From contig CM072886.1 in the NCBI GenBank assembly GCA_037013685.1, positions 69,901,859 to 69,965,858 of the forward strand: DNA of 64,000 bases, read 5' to 3'. The DNA is from Acridotheres tristis. Taxonomy: Eukaryota; Chordata; Aves; Passeriformes; Sturnidae. The notes below the pieces were generated by a model. It ran no database searches. It had not been told where the DNA came from and saw nothing but the letters and a program-made list of their open reading frames with translations. Position 1 is the stretch's first letter, and the number at the start of each line of letters is the position of its first letter. Positions 13,801 through 28,800 of the stretch are shown here, one piece after another. The position numbers and the translations under genes were made by a program.

Positions 13801-16800
13801 TGTTCTCTGAACGCAACTTCTTTCAACTCTAGTGTGTGTGTGAATTCAGCCCATTATTCTGACTTTCCCTTTTAAGAAATGTGGGTCACAAGAATAGATG
13901 AATGTCCACTAAAACCTGCAGGGTTATATTTCTATAGTTTGATCAGTATTGCAGTAGTAGAGCCATATTTTGGACATTATATTTGAGACTGCCATGCAGC
14001 TTTCTCAGTTGTAATACCTATTTCTGACTTCATATACTTCCTTTGCCCATAGCTCAAATTCTTAGTTTCTGAAGAAAAAGTGTAACTTGGTATCATGCTT
14101 AAGAAAGAATTTAGTTTTTCAACTGCAAAACTTGTCCCCAAACTGCAGCCAGCATGACATGCTAAATATATTTTTCTAGTTCATATTTTAAAGTATGGCA
14201 GTGTAACATTAGTAAACTACTTCGTAAGCTAATAATAACTTGGGTCAGATAATTTTCCCCTTGATTGCACTCTGAGTGAAGTACAACTTTTGAAACAACA
14301 AGAAAATTAGGCTGTTTCTGGGAACGTGAAATATAAAAATACGTGTGAACTCTCACTATGAAAAATTCTACCTCAGCTGCTTTAAATGATTGCTAAACCA
14401 GGATCCCATAATATAAATTGTTAGAAAACCTGAACAGCCTCAACTTGCCTGTGGTTTCTGTGATACAATTTGCATACTAGTCCACGAGCTGTCAGCATCT
14501 GAATGCTGTACACTGACATAACTTCACTTATTTTGCTGAGGATATGCTGATTTCAGCTAGCTGAAAATTCGCTCTTTTGTTTAGCATGAAGGAATGCATA
14601 TATGTTCCTTCCTTGCGTCATGGAACTCTAAATGTATGTGTGTACAAAGCAGTGTGATTTGTGAGCCATAGTGTTACTTCTGAGATCTTGTGTGATTTTT
14701 TTACTGGCAGACTTTGCTTTCTACAAGGCAGTGTTTTTAGAGACGTGTGGACATCAAAATATGTAAGCATAAAAGAAATCTGTAGCGCTTTGAACTGTCA
14801 TGTTATAATGGCATCATTAGAACGTGGTTTTTCTCTCAAGATTGCAATGACATTCTTCTTAGTTTGTGGATTTTTCCTGTACATTGCAGCATATTGTACT
14901 TATTATGAGTATAAGTGAAAAACAGATATGAAACTATTACCTATGCATTTTACAACCTTAGAAGATAAAGCTTGTCTGTTGGAGAGACAATATGAAACTG
15001 TGTTAGAAAATGACAGCTCTTCAATTCAATTATATCCACTTGACACAGCAAAGTAAAACCACTACATTTTGTTTCGTTGCACAGCATCTCTTCAGAAATA
15101 ATAATTCCTCTTGTGATCAAATCTAGGTTTTATGTGTGCGTCTTACTTTATTTTTTTCAGTGTGAGGTATATATATATGCAATATGGAGAAGGGAAAAAA
15201 CTTCAATAGTATGTAAATCCCACTTAAACAACTAACAGTAGTTCAACATTATTTAAAATGACTTCACTTATTCATGGTATTTCATTAGTTCACTGAAACA
15301 TTGTGTTGGAATAGATTTAGAAGTTCACAAATTTTAGTCATCATTCATGGTTTGCTCTTCCTAAAATATTGATGGTTTTCTCACTACTACATAGATATGC
15401 GTATATATTAACATACTTCTGTACTACATCTGCATGCTATTTCATGTTGTGTTCTAATGTCAGCAGAGCCTTGGTTGATGAGATTTGGAGTAGGAAACAA
15501 AAGTAACAGGCCTCTGTTCTGTTAGAATTTCTTTGATGTGACTTTAAAGGCAAGGTTGTGATTATTGGATAGTCTATCAAAGCACTTTTAAAAGAGCACA
15601 AGGATGAAGCTCTGGAAGAATAACATCTAATTTGCTTGCCTCCTGTCTGCTGGTGCACAATTTATACTCGATGTTTCTGTATGCTGCTGTTTGTTCATGT
15701 AACCTTCAGAAAGGGCACTGGAGAGGAGGCTGGTGTTCACAATGAAATAAAAAAGCATAACCCAGCTACACCTCTCTCATAACTGTCAGTGAGGGAGCAG
15801 TTGTGATTAAGTCTTGGAGAAGTTCTTCTGTCCTGGTTGCTATCAGCCGTCTGTGAACAGCTGTGTAACTCATTGACAGAATGCAAGGCAGTGGCATGGA
15901 AGTGGAGAGGAGTCTGGTTTTGAGTGGTCCTGTGGTTCCTCATTTAACACAGGCCCTGCCATATGCATGGTGAAAGATGTCCTTTTTACACTTACGAGTA
16001 TCTCACTGCCTCTGTATCTAAAATATGTCTATATTTTTTTTTAATGTATTGGTTATAATTGGTATATTGAGTGCAATTATTGCTTAATATTCTGTTAATT
16101 ATATTTTGCTGGCCTGGTTCTCAGAGGAGTCGTGTATCAAGGCTGCTTTTTTAAGGGGTACAGAGATGGGAGAAGTTCTCTAATTTAATACTAATAGTGG
16201 GGAGAATCAACAAACGACTTAGTAAAAGATAAAAACTTCTCAAGCTGGTTTCGTGTAACCCCCCAAAAAATAAACTTAAACCTTAAATATTAGGACTTTA
16301 AGCTCTTGTTTAGGGAGCAACATTCTGTCTGCTATGAATCTTGCCCGTTATTTTCTTTAGGGCTTTTTTTTTTCTAATCCTTTTTTATAAGAAGTGCTGT
16401 AGGGAAAACCTTTTCTTTTTCTTTTTTTTTTTTTTTTTTTGTGGGGGGGTGAAACCATCAGCTTTAACTAACTAATTTTAAAAATTAACTAAGTAAGTTA
16501 GCTAAGTAAGTTAACTTTAAGTAAGTTAACTCTTAACTAACCTAAATATTTTCTTCCTTTCTTTTTTTTTTTTTTTGGCTGGGGAGATGTAAGTTTATGT
16601 TCAGTCATGTCTAAAGGGACGCTGATAAGCATTTTTCCCTTGGAAAGTATTTCTGTGTCTGAAAATCAAGCTTTTAAGTAAGTTTATGTTTTCCTAGAAT
16701 AGATTGAAATTGTGGCCATATATAGAATTGGCTTTGCTCATCTGTGCAGAAAATTATTCCTGTGAACAGTTCCACCAAGGTCATTTGGAGGGTAAAAGCT

Positions 16801-19800
16801 TTGTTCTTGACACAGTTTTTAATTGTTTTGTGAAGAGAATGGTGGAAGCAGTTTCTGTAACACTGAAATTCATCTTTGAGTGCCTCTTTAGAGTGCTAAA
16901 TGAGAAGTTCTGAGATGCAGGTAACTAGAAGTAATGCCCTTTTTCTGAAACCTAAGACAAGCAAAACATATTGGCCTCATCCACCTGATTGCAAAGTGGA
17001 GAGTAAGCAGGCACGTTACAAAGCAGCTTGACAGGTAATGGAGAAGTTGTTTACTTGGAGACAAACTGTGCACCTTCAGCTGAGTTTTTAAATATGCTGG
17101 GTGAGTGATCAAAAACTCTGCGAGCAGCATGTCCGCTACAGTGATGTGCAATTACTTACTCTCTGCGTTTATAGAGCTGAAGCAAAAGTTGCCTTCATTT
17201 GCACTGTCCTTTTCAACAATGAAAAGAACTTCTGTTTTGAACTGTAAAAAGGGCAAAAATCTCCTCATTATACAAGACTGTATTCCTTCTTGTGCACATC
17301 AGCCTAGGAACCCTTTCTGAGAGTAGCTTGTTGGATTTTTTTGATGCTGTTTAGTCAGTGTGATTGAATGGATCTAATAATGCCTTCATTTGCTTTGGGA
17401 AGTAATGAACTAAAATTAGGGAGGTAACCCGATCTTGGATACCAGAATGCTAATCCTAATTTTTGTTTCTGGTGTGATGCTTGACCAGAGAAAGTTGTTT
17501 TAAGTTCTTGGAAATAGTCAAAGTAAATTTCCAGATGTTTAAAATTAAATTGAAAGGTTTTTTGTTTTTTTTTTAATTTGAGCGTTAGGTCAATTAACTC
17601 TGTTTCAGTTTCTGTTGTTGCGAAATGCTTATAATCGTATTAATGATTGGTTTAATGTGCATCTTATTAAGTTTGAAATGTTGTTGCTTCGTGTTTCCTG
17701 GATAGTGTGGGTTTGAGGCAGTAAATTTTCCATGGGGCTGTTATCAATTTAGTTGTATTTTGTTTTTTTCTCCTAGAAACCCAGCTCAGTTCGTATTGAT
17801 CAACTAGACCGCGAACAATTCAATCCCGATGTAATTACTTTCCCTATTATTGTGCACTTTGGGATACGACCTGCTCAACTCAGTTATGCTGGAGATCCTC
17901 AGTAAGATGCTTTTCCTTCTTTCTTTTGTTCAGGAACTCATTACTGTTGTCATTTGTGCCTTAAATAGGGCTTGGTTATATGCTTTGTTGAGTCCGATAT
18001 AAAGCTTAGCGCTGATGACATTGGGCACAAGCTCCTGCAAATTAGAAAATATGAGGAATAACTTTTTCTCTGGAATAATTCAGGATCTGCTAAAGTAAAC
18101 ATGCATGCATGTGCAGTATGAAACTTCTTAACCTGACAACAGCTCTTCTGGCTCCAGCAAAAGCTGGTTCCTCAAGCTCCATGTTATTTCTCTGAGAGGC
18201 CAGTGGTGGGTTTTCAGAGAGAGAATAGCATAACAGGAAGGCAGAGAAGGAGAAATAGTTACCCAAGCTTCCTGATGTCTGTAACATATAGACTTCTGAG
18301 CTAGAGGATATATTTAGGTAATTTTGTTAAACAGCCCTGAATGGGTGCTTTAAAATTTCTCAATTGCTACTGACAGGGAGAAGATTTCAGGTAAAAATTT
18401 AACCAGTACTATTGTGCATCATTTGCAAAAGTAATGATTTTTATTTTAGAGCTGCTGCTTGATTGTTTAATTCTGTTTAAGACCTGTTCTTCAGGTCTCA
18501 TATCTAATGAGGAATAATATAGCCATTTTCTGTTTGATTACTTCATGATGTTTGTTTCTTGCATGCTGCCATATCCTACTTAATCATCTCTTTCTCTGCT
18601 TTGAAGGGTGATGTCTACATAGTGTTTCCTAGCTTGGAAGCTCTTGCACCTGTGCTACTCTTCTGTGCTTTTTAAATCCTGATAGAGTTTGGGATGAATG
18701 TAGAGAAGGAGTGGAGAGGGAATCAGGACTTCAGGCAGAGCAAGAAATACTGTTTCAGTGTGGATTGATGAAGGGATGCAGAAGTGATGATTGGATTTTG
18801 TTCCCAGTTCTTTTCTTAACCTCCGTTGATTGGGACATCTGCTTCCTGTGTGATGACAGTATAAAGCCTGTCTGTGGTGCATGTGTAATTAAGGTTGTCT
18901 TTTTACTCAATGCAGTGGTTTAGGAATTGTATTCCCCAATTTAGTAGTCCCACTAATAAGAGAAGCACAAGCCACTCCCTTCCCCTTCCACTGAGAAACA
19001 AAAAGGCAGAGATCACTGGTTGAGAGAAGAATTATTTACTGGAAACAGCAATGAGACAAGAAAACAAACAGTAACAGCAGCAATACTAAACAAAAATGTA
19101 GAAAGAGAAGATGATTTATGTGCAAAGTGCTCAACAGGTCTGCAGTTTTGAGGCCCAAACACTCGTGCATGTATGATAGTTATATTCTTTTGCAACTGCT
19201 TGCTGAAAATTTTAAATCCAACGTGGCAGGACGTGGGAATATTGAATGCTAATCCAGATAATAAAACGGGTTTTTTTTAGCTGTGATCATTAGTATTATC
19301 TTTAAAAAGTATCTCTATATCTTTTAGTGTTCTTGTCCATAAAATGGAAATAATTAGACCCAAAAATATAAGAATTGTCTCTATTTTGATGCTGAATTTA
19401 TTAGTATTTGAAAAGTTCTAGTACTTTTCATTGAAAATAGTATAAAGAGGCAAAAATTATTCTTCCTCACATATTTTTTCTTTAAAATTTACTTGTGGGT
19501 TTGTTTTTTGTTTTGAGTTTTAACCTCAGAGCTGCTTACAGAACATAGGTGTGTTTTGTTTCATCAAAGTAACAAAGCATTTTTTGTGAAAAACCTCTGT
19601 GGTGCCATCATAAATGTCAGGCTTAATTCTGGTGTATGTGCACCCAGAAGGGATTTTCCTCTAATGTGTCTTTTCTTTGTGATGTTCTAATACAGAATTT
19701 TTGTAATGGTAATATGTTTATTAATTTTCAAACTTAATTGCAATAACAAAGCTTGTTTCACCCTTATCAACACTTGTAGAAAAATGTTATTGTAGATCAC

Positions 19801-22800
19801 AGTTTGAGGTTCTTGTTTTTGGGTCGAAACTTCCTCAAGGCATTTGTTCTTTCTGTTTTGGTTGATTTGTTCATTAATTAATTTTTCTTTTTTGGGTGAT
19901 GATTTGCCAAAAGTAGATGTGTTTTTCTGCAGATTGCAAAAGTGCAGTGAATGGAGCATGAGAAAAATCTATGGATTGACCATTTCAGATGTGTTTGCAG
20001 ACTGAAAAAATACCAGTATCTCCAGAGGCAGAGAGTATACATCCAAGAATGCTGCAGAGAAATAGCTAGGGAAAAAATGCCAATTAAAAAAAGATTTGTT
20101 TATGTGTCTGTGAATGTGGGGTGCTGGGAAGATTATGAAATAGTGGAAGAGCTGCTGCTTCATTGACTGCTAAGCCACTAACATGAAAACTTACTAATAA
20201 AACCACTGCTCTAAGTTGTTGCTGGGGAGGATCGTCTTTTATAATGTGAATACAAGTAAAAACTAACTTGGGTAAACTTCTTTCCTCTGGCTTCTAATTC
20301 CCTGCTTCCTATTCAAAGTCTCCTTTATGGGTTGTCCTGAATACAGAGGTTATACATTTTGAAGGTAGTATTGTTTCCTAAGGGACTCAGGATCCCTGTC
20401 ACGATTCTCTTTGTTGCTCCTCCCATTGTAACTTTTGAACCTGTTGGTCAATTGCAGCTGATTATAATGGTGGGATGTTGTCTTCAAATGGAGTAAGTTC
20501 TTACAAATTTGGTGAAAGTTTGTGCTAGACCACTGAGGGACTCCCACCAAGGAAAACCTTGTAATTGGGGTTCCTGTGTAATTAGACACCACCAAAATAA
20601 GAAAAGGCCAGATGGTGGGAGAAAACCAGAAAACTTAAGTATGTCACAGAAATAATTTGACTTGTTTTCCATTCAGCACAAACCCATAGGGAGCAAATCT
20701 TTCATTTCACTTTTCACAGAATAACTTCATGTTGCATGTGAGTTGGAGAGCTCTTTCTCATGTACTTCATTGAAATGTTTGAGCCACTGTAAGGACAAAC
20801 ACTTCCTGGGGAAGGATGCTACTCCTTTGCAGTGAGTGATAGGTAAACTGTGTGGAGAAGGAGGAGTTTTCATCTGCCTGAATTAAGGGGCAGGCAAGTC
20901 TTTTCAGAGGTGGCCCCTTGGAGAGGATGGGTGGGTATCTGGGACACGTGGGGTCTGCCCTGATCTTTGCTGTTCTTTACCTCACTCTGCACAGTAATGC
21001 CTCCTCTCTGCTACTTGGCCCACCCTGCTGGAGCAGCTACCCAGGCAGTGTCACTTCTCAGAAAATGCTTTGAGATTATTTTATTTCTGTAGCAAAGAGG
21101 TGCTTGTAGACATTACTTGTGTACCTTGTGTGCATTATTAGCACTTGGCGTGCTCCTAATGACAAACAGGGAGAGACTTCTGTTCATTGACAAAAATACT
21201 TGTTTTCTGGTTTTGTCCTTCAGATACCAAAAGCTGTGGAAGAGTTATGTGAAGCTGCGTCACCTACTGGCTAATAGTCCCAAAGTCAAACAGGCTGATA
21301 AACAGAAATTATCACAAAGAGAGGTATTCTGGACCTTCCTATGACTGATAATTGAGCATTGTAATTCAGGATGGAATAAAGCCGTATGACTGCCCTGTTT
21401 ATGGAAACAATAGAAATCCTTTACAAAAGATTTTCTTTCCAGACTCTTAACACAGATTTCATTTTTATCTATGCTTGTTATTGAATGGAGATTTTCCTTT
21501 TTTCAGCTGTCAAACTGCTGCAAGTTTTTTACCCAATTATAGAAATTACTGTTATGGAACCATAACTTCTTTGTAGCTGTTGTCATTAATGGTTTCAAGA
21601 ATTAGCATAGAGAAGGACTTTTTATTTCGTAATGTACTTTTAACTGGCTCATAATTTTAAGCATTTCTCTTCTGAGATAAAAACTGCCACACTTGTGTGC
21701 ATAAACCATAATTTATTAGGTGTTATAGTGACATTGCTTAGGATCTTCGACTTGACATCATCTGGTTGTTGTATGATAGACAAGATATTTTTCTCTTTTT
21801 GTTTCTTCCCCACAAAGTGATGAGCAATAAGCATTTCCTAAGTGCAAGTACTCAGCCAATTGGGAATTAAAAGCAGAATAACAAAGACTCCTAAATATAT
21901 CCTAAAGCAACCTATCTATTTCTGTAAATCCACGGACTGAAGCTTTGAATTTGTCTGGTGCCTGTCTATTGGGCACTCTTAATTTGACAACCTATGTAAA
22001 TACATAGAGGAGGAATTAACCTCTCAAGTACAGGATGGCATTTAATTAAATGGTGTTGTATTTTTACTTATTGATTAGAAACACCAATTATTCATAAAAT
22101 CTTACAGTATCCTGAGTTGGGAAGGACCTATGAGAATCATGGAGTGTGATTCCTGAGTCTCCCCAGTTTATTGGGAAAGTCTCAGAAAGGCACTTTTGGA
22201 ATCACTTTCGATTGCAGTAAGTGCTTGATACATATGACATTGCACCTGATTTTTTTCATTGTTGCAAATCTGCTGTTGTGCAATCAAGAGTGTTAGTAAA
22301 CATGTTATTTATACTGATATTAAATAAGCCCTTGGCTTCCTTACTTGTAAATGAAAAAAAAAAACCTCAGACCCCACAACATTGTGCCTGAACTGTGCCA
22401 TAGTTGTAAAGGAAAAAATAGATTTGTCACTGCAGGAGAAGATTTTGTTTGCCACAACTACACACAGAGCAAGTAGAAGATCATTGTTTTGTGAACATAT
22501 TTTTATTAGGGGGTAATAGACTGCTTATTTGTAAAATTGTAGTGGATTGTAAGGGGGTGATCACATTTTGCTCCAGAAGATAAAACGTTCCTTTGTTATT
22601 TAATACTTGCTGTGGACTGCTGATTTTTGTTTCTAGTATTATCTGTATTATCTAGGATAATGGGTTTTACAAGTAGTTGGCCAAGAGGGCAGCAAACAGG
22701 GCTGAAGCAGAAATTTTATGTGAGGATAATGTATATATTTGCCAGTGGAGGTGTCAGTAACTCATAAGGAGCTGTAGGACTGTACCTGACTGGTACATCA

Positions 22801-25800
22801 GCTTTTAGAGATTATGAATCATATATTATGGAGTGCTTCTGAGCCAGTCAGACTGAAATACAGCCAGGTCTAGCACCTTTCTCAGGAAAAATTCAATGAC
22901 ACACCTTTGACAATGCACAAGGGATGCAGTGCTGGCAGCATCTCTGTTCCCTCTGCCATCAGTCATCCACCACTGTGAGGCTGTACAATGATATTATTTG
23001 TGACAAGGTCATGCCTGGGGCTTTGTTCCTCTAACCTAACTTTGAGCATTTACAGCAGGTGCATAAATTAGGACCTGAAGGCTCACTTTGAAGTCAGTGG
23101 AGGGAGAAATGCATTTTTGAAGCTATTTATCCCCTTCACTGAATATGAAAGGAGCCAGGGCTAACTAGCGTCCTACCCTACACACCATTGAGGTATCAGA
23201 GGTCTGATGAATCTGTGTCTGGACAGATGCACCTGTTGGAGCTACTCTGTGAGTCTCTGCAAATCAGAAAACAGAGCCTGTTCCTGCCCAGATATGCTCA
23301 CAGGCTTCAGACTGGGAACTGGGAAGAGACAGCTTTGAGCAAATGCCCTGTAATGAAAAGGAGAAGGAGAGGCAGGATGAGTTGCAGCTTTGAAGAGCTT
23401 TGTATTCTGAAAAGGGCAGAGTGCTGAGGCAAGTCTTCACGGTTAGTTCATGCTGTGTGGGGAGCTTGCACACCCCAGTGCTTTACGGCATTGGAACCTT
23501 GAGATTCTAATCCAGGGCTGATTTATTTTATGTTTTTCTTTCATTTCATTTTTGCAGAAAATATTTAATGATACTGTCAAAATCTTTTAATCATTCTGAT
23601 CCTTTAATGGTTTCTAGAGACAAATTGTTTGCACACCTCAAACAGCCAGTGGTAAATATTTTTAAAAATTTTTATTGAAATAAAATTAGTAGATTTCAAT
23701 CAGCATAGTCTCTAGGACTGGTGAATGCTGACCCCTTTTCTAGACTTGGTATAGTGACATAGCTAAACAGGAACTGTTGAAAAGTAGCCAGGATGACAAA
23801 GCAAAGTCTATTTTACTCCTCCTGAATGTTCAAACCAGGAGTACTCACAGTGATGGACATGAATGAAGAGGTTTTTTTGTACGTCTGGTTTAAAAAGTGC
23901 TTTCATTATAAGGACTGGTTTGATGGCATCATACATACTAGATGTATGAGTTGGACTTGTTTGTTTTGTCATTTGTAGTAAAAAAAATGTAGTCACATCT
24001 GTTCTCTCCTTGGTCTACCAAAATTCCCTGTCTACACTGTATTCCAGCACATCTGCCAGTCTGTGGCTCAGACTTAGCAGATCTGTATCAGCCTTAGAAA
24101 CTCCTCACCAAAACTGAACCTTACATGGGTGTTGTGAATGCGCTGGTGTGTGCATTGCTGTGCTTTGCTGTTGCGAGTTCTTCACAGGAGCTCTGTTCTC
24201 TCCCTGCTTAGGAAGCACTGCAGAAAATTCGTCAGAAGAACACAATGAGACGTGAAGTGACTGTGGAGTTGAGCAGCCAAGGATTCTGGAAAACAGGGAT
24301 ACGCTCTGACGTCTGCCAGGTGACTGAACTGGAGAGATGTATTTTCTTTCTTGATAGCTGCCATTTATTTACGTTTGCAAGGGTTTGTTCTAGGCTGAAG
24401 AAACAAATGGAAATGAACACCTCAGTAATATCTATTGATCTAGGGAACTATTCTACCCCCTCTATGCGCACAAAAAAGGTAATCCAAAATTTTCTGCCAG
24501 GGATTGATTAGTGCAAGGGAGAGAGGTTAGGAATGTCAGCTTGAGTCTGGAGGTTTGCCAAATGTTGAGTCTGGTGTGGAGCTCTTAATCTGTCAAGTGG
24601 CTTGGTTTAAGATATTTTAATTTTAATATATTTTTCTTTTTAGATAGCTTTTAGAAACACCCCAAGTTTTACAGTAAAGCATGAAGAAATGTCTTTTTAC
24701 TTGAAAGAAAGTAAAAAAAATCTAAAACCCCACCACAACTAACTTTTGGATTAAAGCAGGTGAGCCTCAATAGAAAGATATCTTTCAGATACTCTGTTTC
24801 ATATGCATGACATCTACAAGGAATATATCTCTATCAGATCCTATTCTGAAACAGTTGACAGCAACCAGCTTTGTGATATGATAAAAATAAGTGCAATTTT
24901 TATTTAATTTTGTATTAGTAAAATTTGAGTAGTTATAACAGTCAAATAATTTTGCTAGAGATGTACTTGCATTATTTTTTTAGCTGTTGTTTTGGAGATG
25001 TTATTTAAGAGTAAAGTGCATGCAACTTAATATTAGGTTAACAATGTGAATTAATTAGGGGGGCTGCTAGGCAAGGGTATAGGTAGAAATTCCATTGTAA
25101 TCTTAAAAGTCTGGTCAGGCCAAAAGGGGAAATTCTAGCATGAGAGAAATGCTAGAAATTGTTCTTCTGTCTGAAACATTCCTTGTGATTGTACTATTGC
25201 TTCTGAAGTAGAAGGAGAATAGTGGCACAGTATCTCCTCACATAGCTGAGGAAAATTACAGCCCTTTCCTATTTTTTTGTTACAAACTGTTATCTATTTT
25301 TACAGCTCAAGTAAATATGTAAATATCCAATTTAGGCACTTCGAAACCATTCTGTGTTATTCATAATATCTCTTGTGATTCATTTCCTAATGTCTTGAAT
25401 ATTCCTGTTTCATTTTGTTGAAGGACAGCAAAACACCAAAGAATGATAAAAGTAAGGCGATTTCACAATATTTGTGCCCATCTGCATCTAAATCAGCCAG
25501 TTCTGGTATGAAGGGCCTTTGATTTGATTTCTTTGAGAGGCCAAGAATAGGCAACTGTATGTCTGTAAAATGAAAGATTGCTGCTGTTGCTACATGCTTT
25601 TTCCCAGATTAAAGAGGACTAAAACTAAATACGCATAAATCAGCACTGGGGGCAGAGCTCAAGTGCTGTGATTTAAAATTACTGCTTTTAAAAGCATTGC
25701 AGTTCAGAAGATTGAAACTCTTTTAAGTCACTCATGATAGCTTATACTTGTTCTGAGTTCCATGTAGCCTTAATGACAGTGGTTTTTGCAGTCTCAGAAA

Positions 25801-28800
25801 TGAACTGCTTGAAAGGGGAGGAAAAATGGTGAGTAGAATGTTCAAAAAAATGTAAAATATCTGAGTTCTGACAGGCTCACTGGAAGTTACCCAGTATATC
25901 AAGTGCAGTACTTGGCCACTGAGCTGAGCAGCACTTAATACACAGTGTGGCAGGATCTGGCCATGCTGAGAAGACAGCACCTCTGTTCCTCTTCTCCACC
26001 CACACCATTGTTGCTTGTGAGGCATCAACAGCAGTGTAAATTATTCAGCATCTCGTGCATTCCAAAATATATCAGCTCACCTGCTTCCCCTTAATAGCTT
26101 TAGGTCCGGAGCACCTGCTGTCCTGGGGGATAATGGCACTGTCTGAGGGCATTTGGGGGAATCTCTGCTTTGCCATGCTAGCTGCAGCAAAAAAAGGGCA
26201 TGCAAAATATTTAAAATCATATATATTTTAAAAGCATCTCTTCTAAAGAGAGAAATACATAAAACATCAGAATAACCATAGTCTAAGATGATGATGTTGA
26301 TTGAATCAGTCAGTCAATCAATCAGTCAAGTGCCAGGAAAGCAGCATTTTGTCAATACAACTTAAAGAGTCAAATTAAAGTCTTTCTGTGTGCTCCAGGG
26401 ATCTTTGTTCACCGCACCACAGCTGATAAAAGTCTGAAACTTGGTATTTCAGTCCTCAAATGCAGGGACACCTGTATTGGTGTAAAGAATGTTAAATGTT
26501 TGAGGAGACTCTTTCTGTCTAGTGTGGTGGACCATAGCGGCAGGGAAGCAGAGTTGTCCAGTGAAACAGTTTCAAGTTTGGCTGTTTGGTGTTTTTCAGT
26601 TAATTCCTTCCATGGAGGAACACATAGAAAGCACACCTATACTGTTTATATGGAAATAAAGCGGATGTTCTTACAAATTCCCCCAAAGAAACTCTAAATG
26701 AGTGACATGGTAACAAAAAAAAACTTTACCTACACTTTCTAGTTCTGCTTGGAGTGGTTTTATATTTTTCTACCATTTGGAGGTCCAAGGAGTCTTTTTC
26801 TTGCTGTTAGCTGGTTATTTCGTCTGAGAGAAAAGGACCAGGGAGGAGTTCCTAGTCAACAGCCAGCTGAACATGAGCCAGTGTGTGCCCAGGTAGCCAG
26901 AAAGGCCAATGGCATCCTGGCCTGTATGAGCAGCAGTGTGGCCAGCAGGAGCAGGGCAGCGATTGTCCCCTGTACTCGGCACTGCTGAGGCTGCACCTCG
27001 AATCCTGTGCTCAGTTCTGGGCCCCTCACTACAAGGACATGGAGGGGCTGAAGCCTGTCCAGAGAAGGGCAACAGAGCTGGTGAAGGGTCTGGAGCACAA
27101 GTCTGATGAGGAGCAGCTGAGAGAGCTGGGGGTGTTTAGGCTGGAAGAAAAGGAGGCTCAAGGGAGAACTTACCACTCTCTACAACTGCCTGAAAGGAGG
27201 TGTTGCCAGGTGGGAGATGGTTTATTCTCCCAGGCAGCAAGTGTCAGGACAAAAGGAAATGATCTCAAGTTATACCAAGGGGGCTTAAGATTGGATATTA
27301 GGAATCATTTCTTTGCAGATAAGGTGATCGTGCATTGTAATAAGTTGCTCAGGAAAGTGGTAAAGTCACCATTCCTGAGGGTATTTATAAAGATCTTTGG
27401 GATGTGGTTTAGTTGGTGTAGGGTTACTTTAGCAGTTGGACTCAATAATCTTAAGGGTCTTCTCCAATCTAAATGATCATGTGATTACCTTCCAGCTCTG
27501 TGTTCAGTTGTCAGGAATTTCAGTCTTTTACTGAAACAAGAAAGTCTTGCCATTGGTTAGTCTTAATTTTTGATCTTGTAACATTGACCAGTTTGTATTT
27601 TCTGCTGTTCTGTCATTAGTGACCTGCAGAAATCTGTAACATCATTTATTCTGTAAATTATGCATCATCTACTTTGTGTGCTTGCTTTTCTTGCTTCTCG
27701 CCATGCTATACACTCATTTCCTCTAATCATACACAATCCTCTTTCCAAATTAATTGTGACAGCCTTCAGATTTTAATGCCCTTAAAACACACACCTTTAT
27801 TTTGAATATATTCATGTCATGTCAGTAATAGGAACGATTAGAAAAAAACAGTTCACAAATGTCCACATGCATAAAAGTCTGTAAATCCTGCATTTCTCCT
27901 GTTTCTCTTTTCATTCTTATGCAAGAATTGTGATGGTGATATCATATGTGCTATACTACTCTACTGACAAATTATACTACTTGCTTATTTCAACCCAGAT
28001 GTGACAAAAGTCAATATTAGTGTGGAATTCCTTCTTTGAAATGCTGAGAGAGAGGGACTGCCATTGTTACAAAATAGAGTTGTTGTTTTTTTCAATTTTA
28101 TTGACATTTTCCCCAACAGAAAAACGTAGTCTGTTTTGTAGACAAACCTTTCTGATATTTTTTAGCACATTAAATGTGCCAGACTACAGCGTTTCAAAAA
28201 TGCCATAATTCTTCCTCAAAAAGAAGTGAAGCAAGGGGCACAACTGTACTTGAAAATTGAGTAGCTACTGTTCTTTGGTGAAAGCTGGCTGAAGTGGTGT
28301 AAAGTGTTTCTTCCTTGATGTAATGAGACAGACTGGAAGTGGTATTTCTTCATTTTTAAAGCAGGATGTTAAATGAATAGGTACAAACCTATAACATTAT
28401 ATTATATCATAGCTTCCTGAAATTTTCTGTTACTGGTGACCAGACATTTTTTACCTCATTGTAGTTGCTTAAGTTGAAATCTGGGTTCATGTATTTATTC
28501 CTTTAGTCTGGGTGGGGCTGTGGAGCTAAAAACATGATTAGTTAAGTGCTTTGATGAGTGAAGGATGGGAAACTACAATTTTCTTTTTTTCCTCATTTAA
28601 ACCAAAACAGTAAACTAAATGTTGTAACAATTGGGAAGTGTTTGTATTTTTAGCTCAGTCAGCTGAGTTCTCTGTACGCTAAAGTTGAATGTTTTTGTTT
28701 ATTGCACTTGTTATTTCAGCATGCAATGATGCTTCCTGTCCTGACCCACCATGTGCGCTACCATCAGTGTCTGATGCACTTGGACAAATTGATAGGCTAC

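Larger units (their letters stand above)
24320..28719 (+). other. DROSHA: DROSHA intron with a CR1 LINE
   Basis: 4.4 kb. It holds a plus-strand CR1 at about 26,860-27,485 and a short AATC/AGTC repeat at 26,304-26,329. The remainder is unremarkable. Confidence 0.85.

Noticed and set aside
26883..27476. 197-codon open frame that looks like a protein gene
   Set aside because: It is the C-terminal ORF2 region and tail of a CR1 retrotransposon, with a frameshift near its start.
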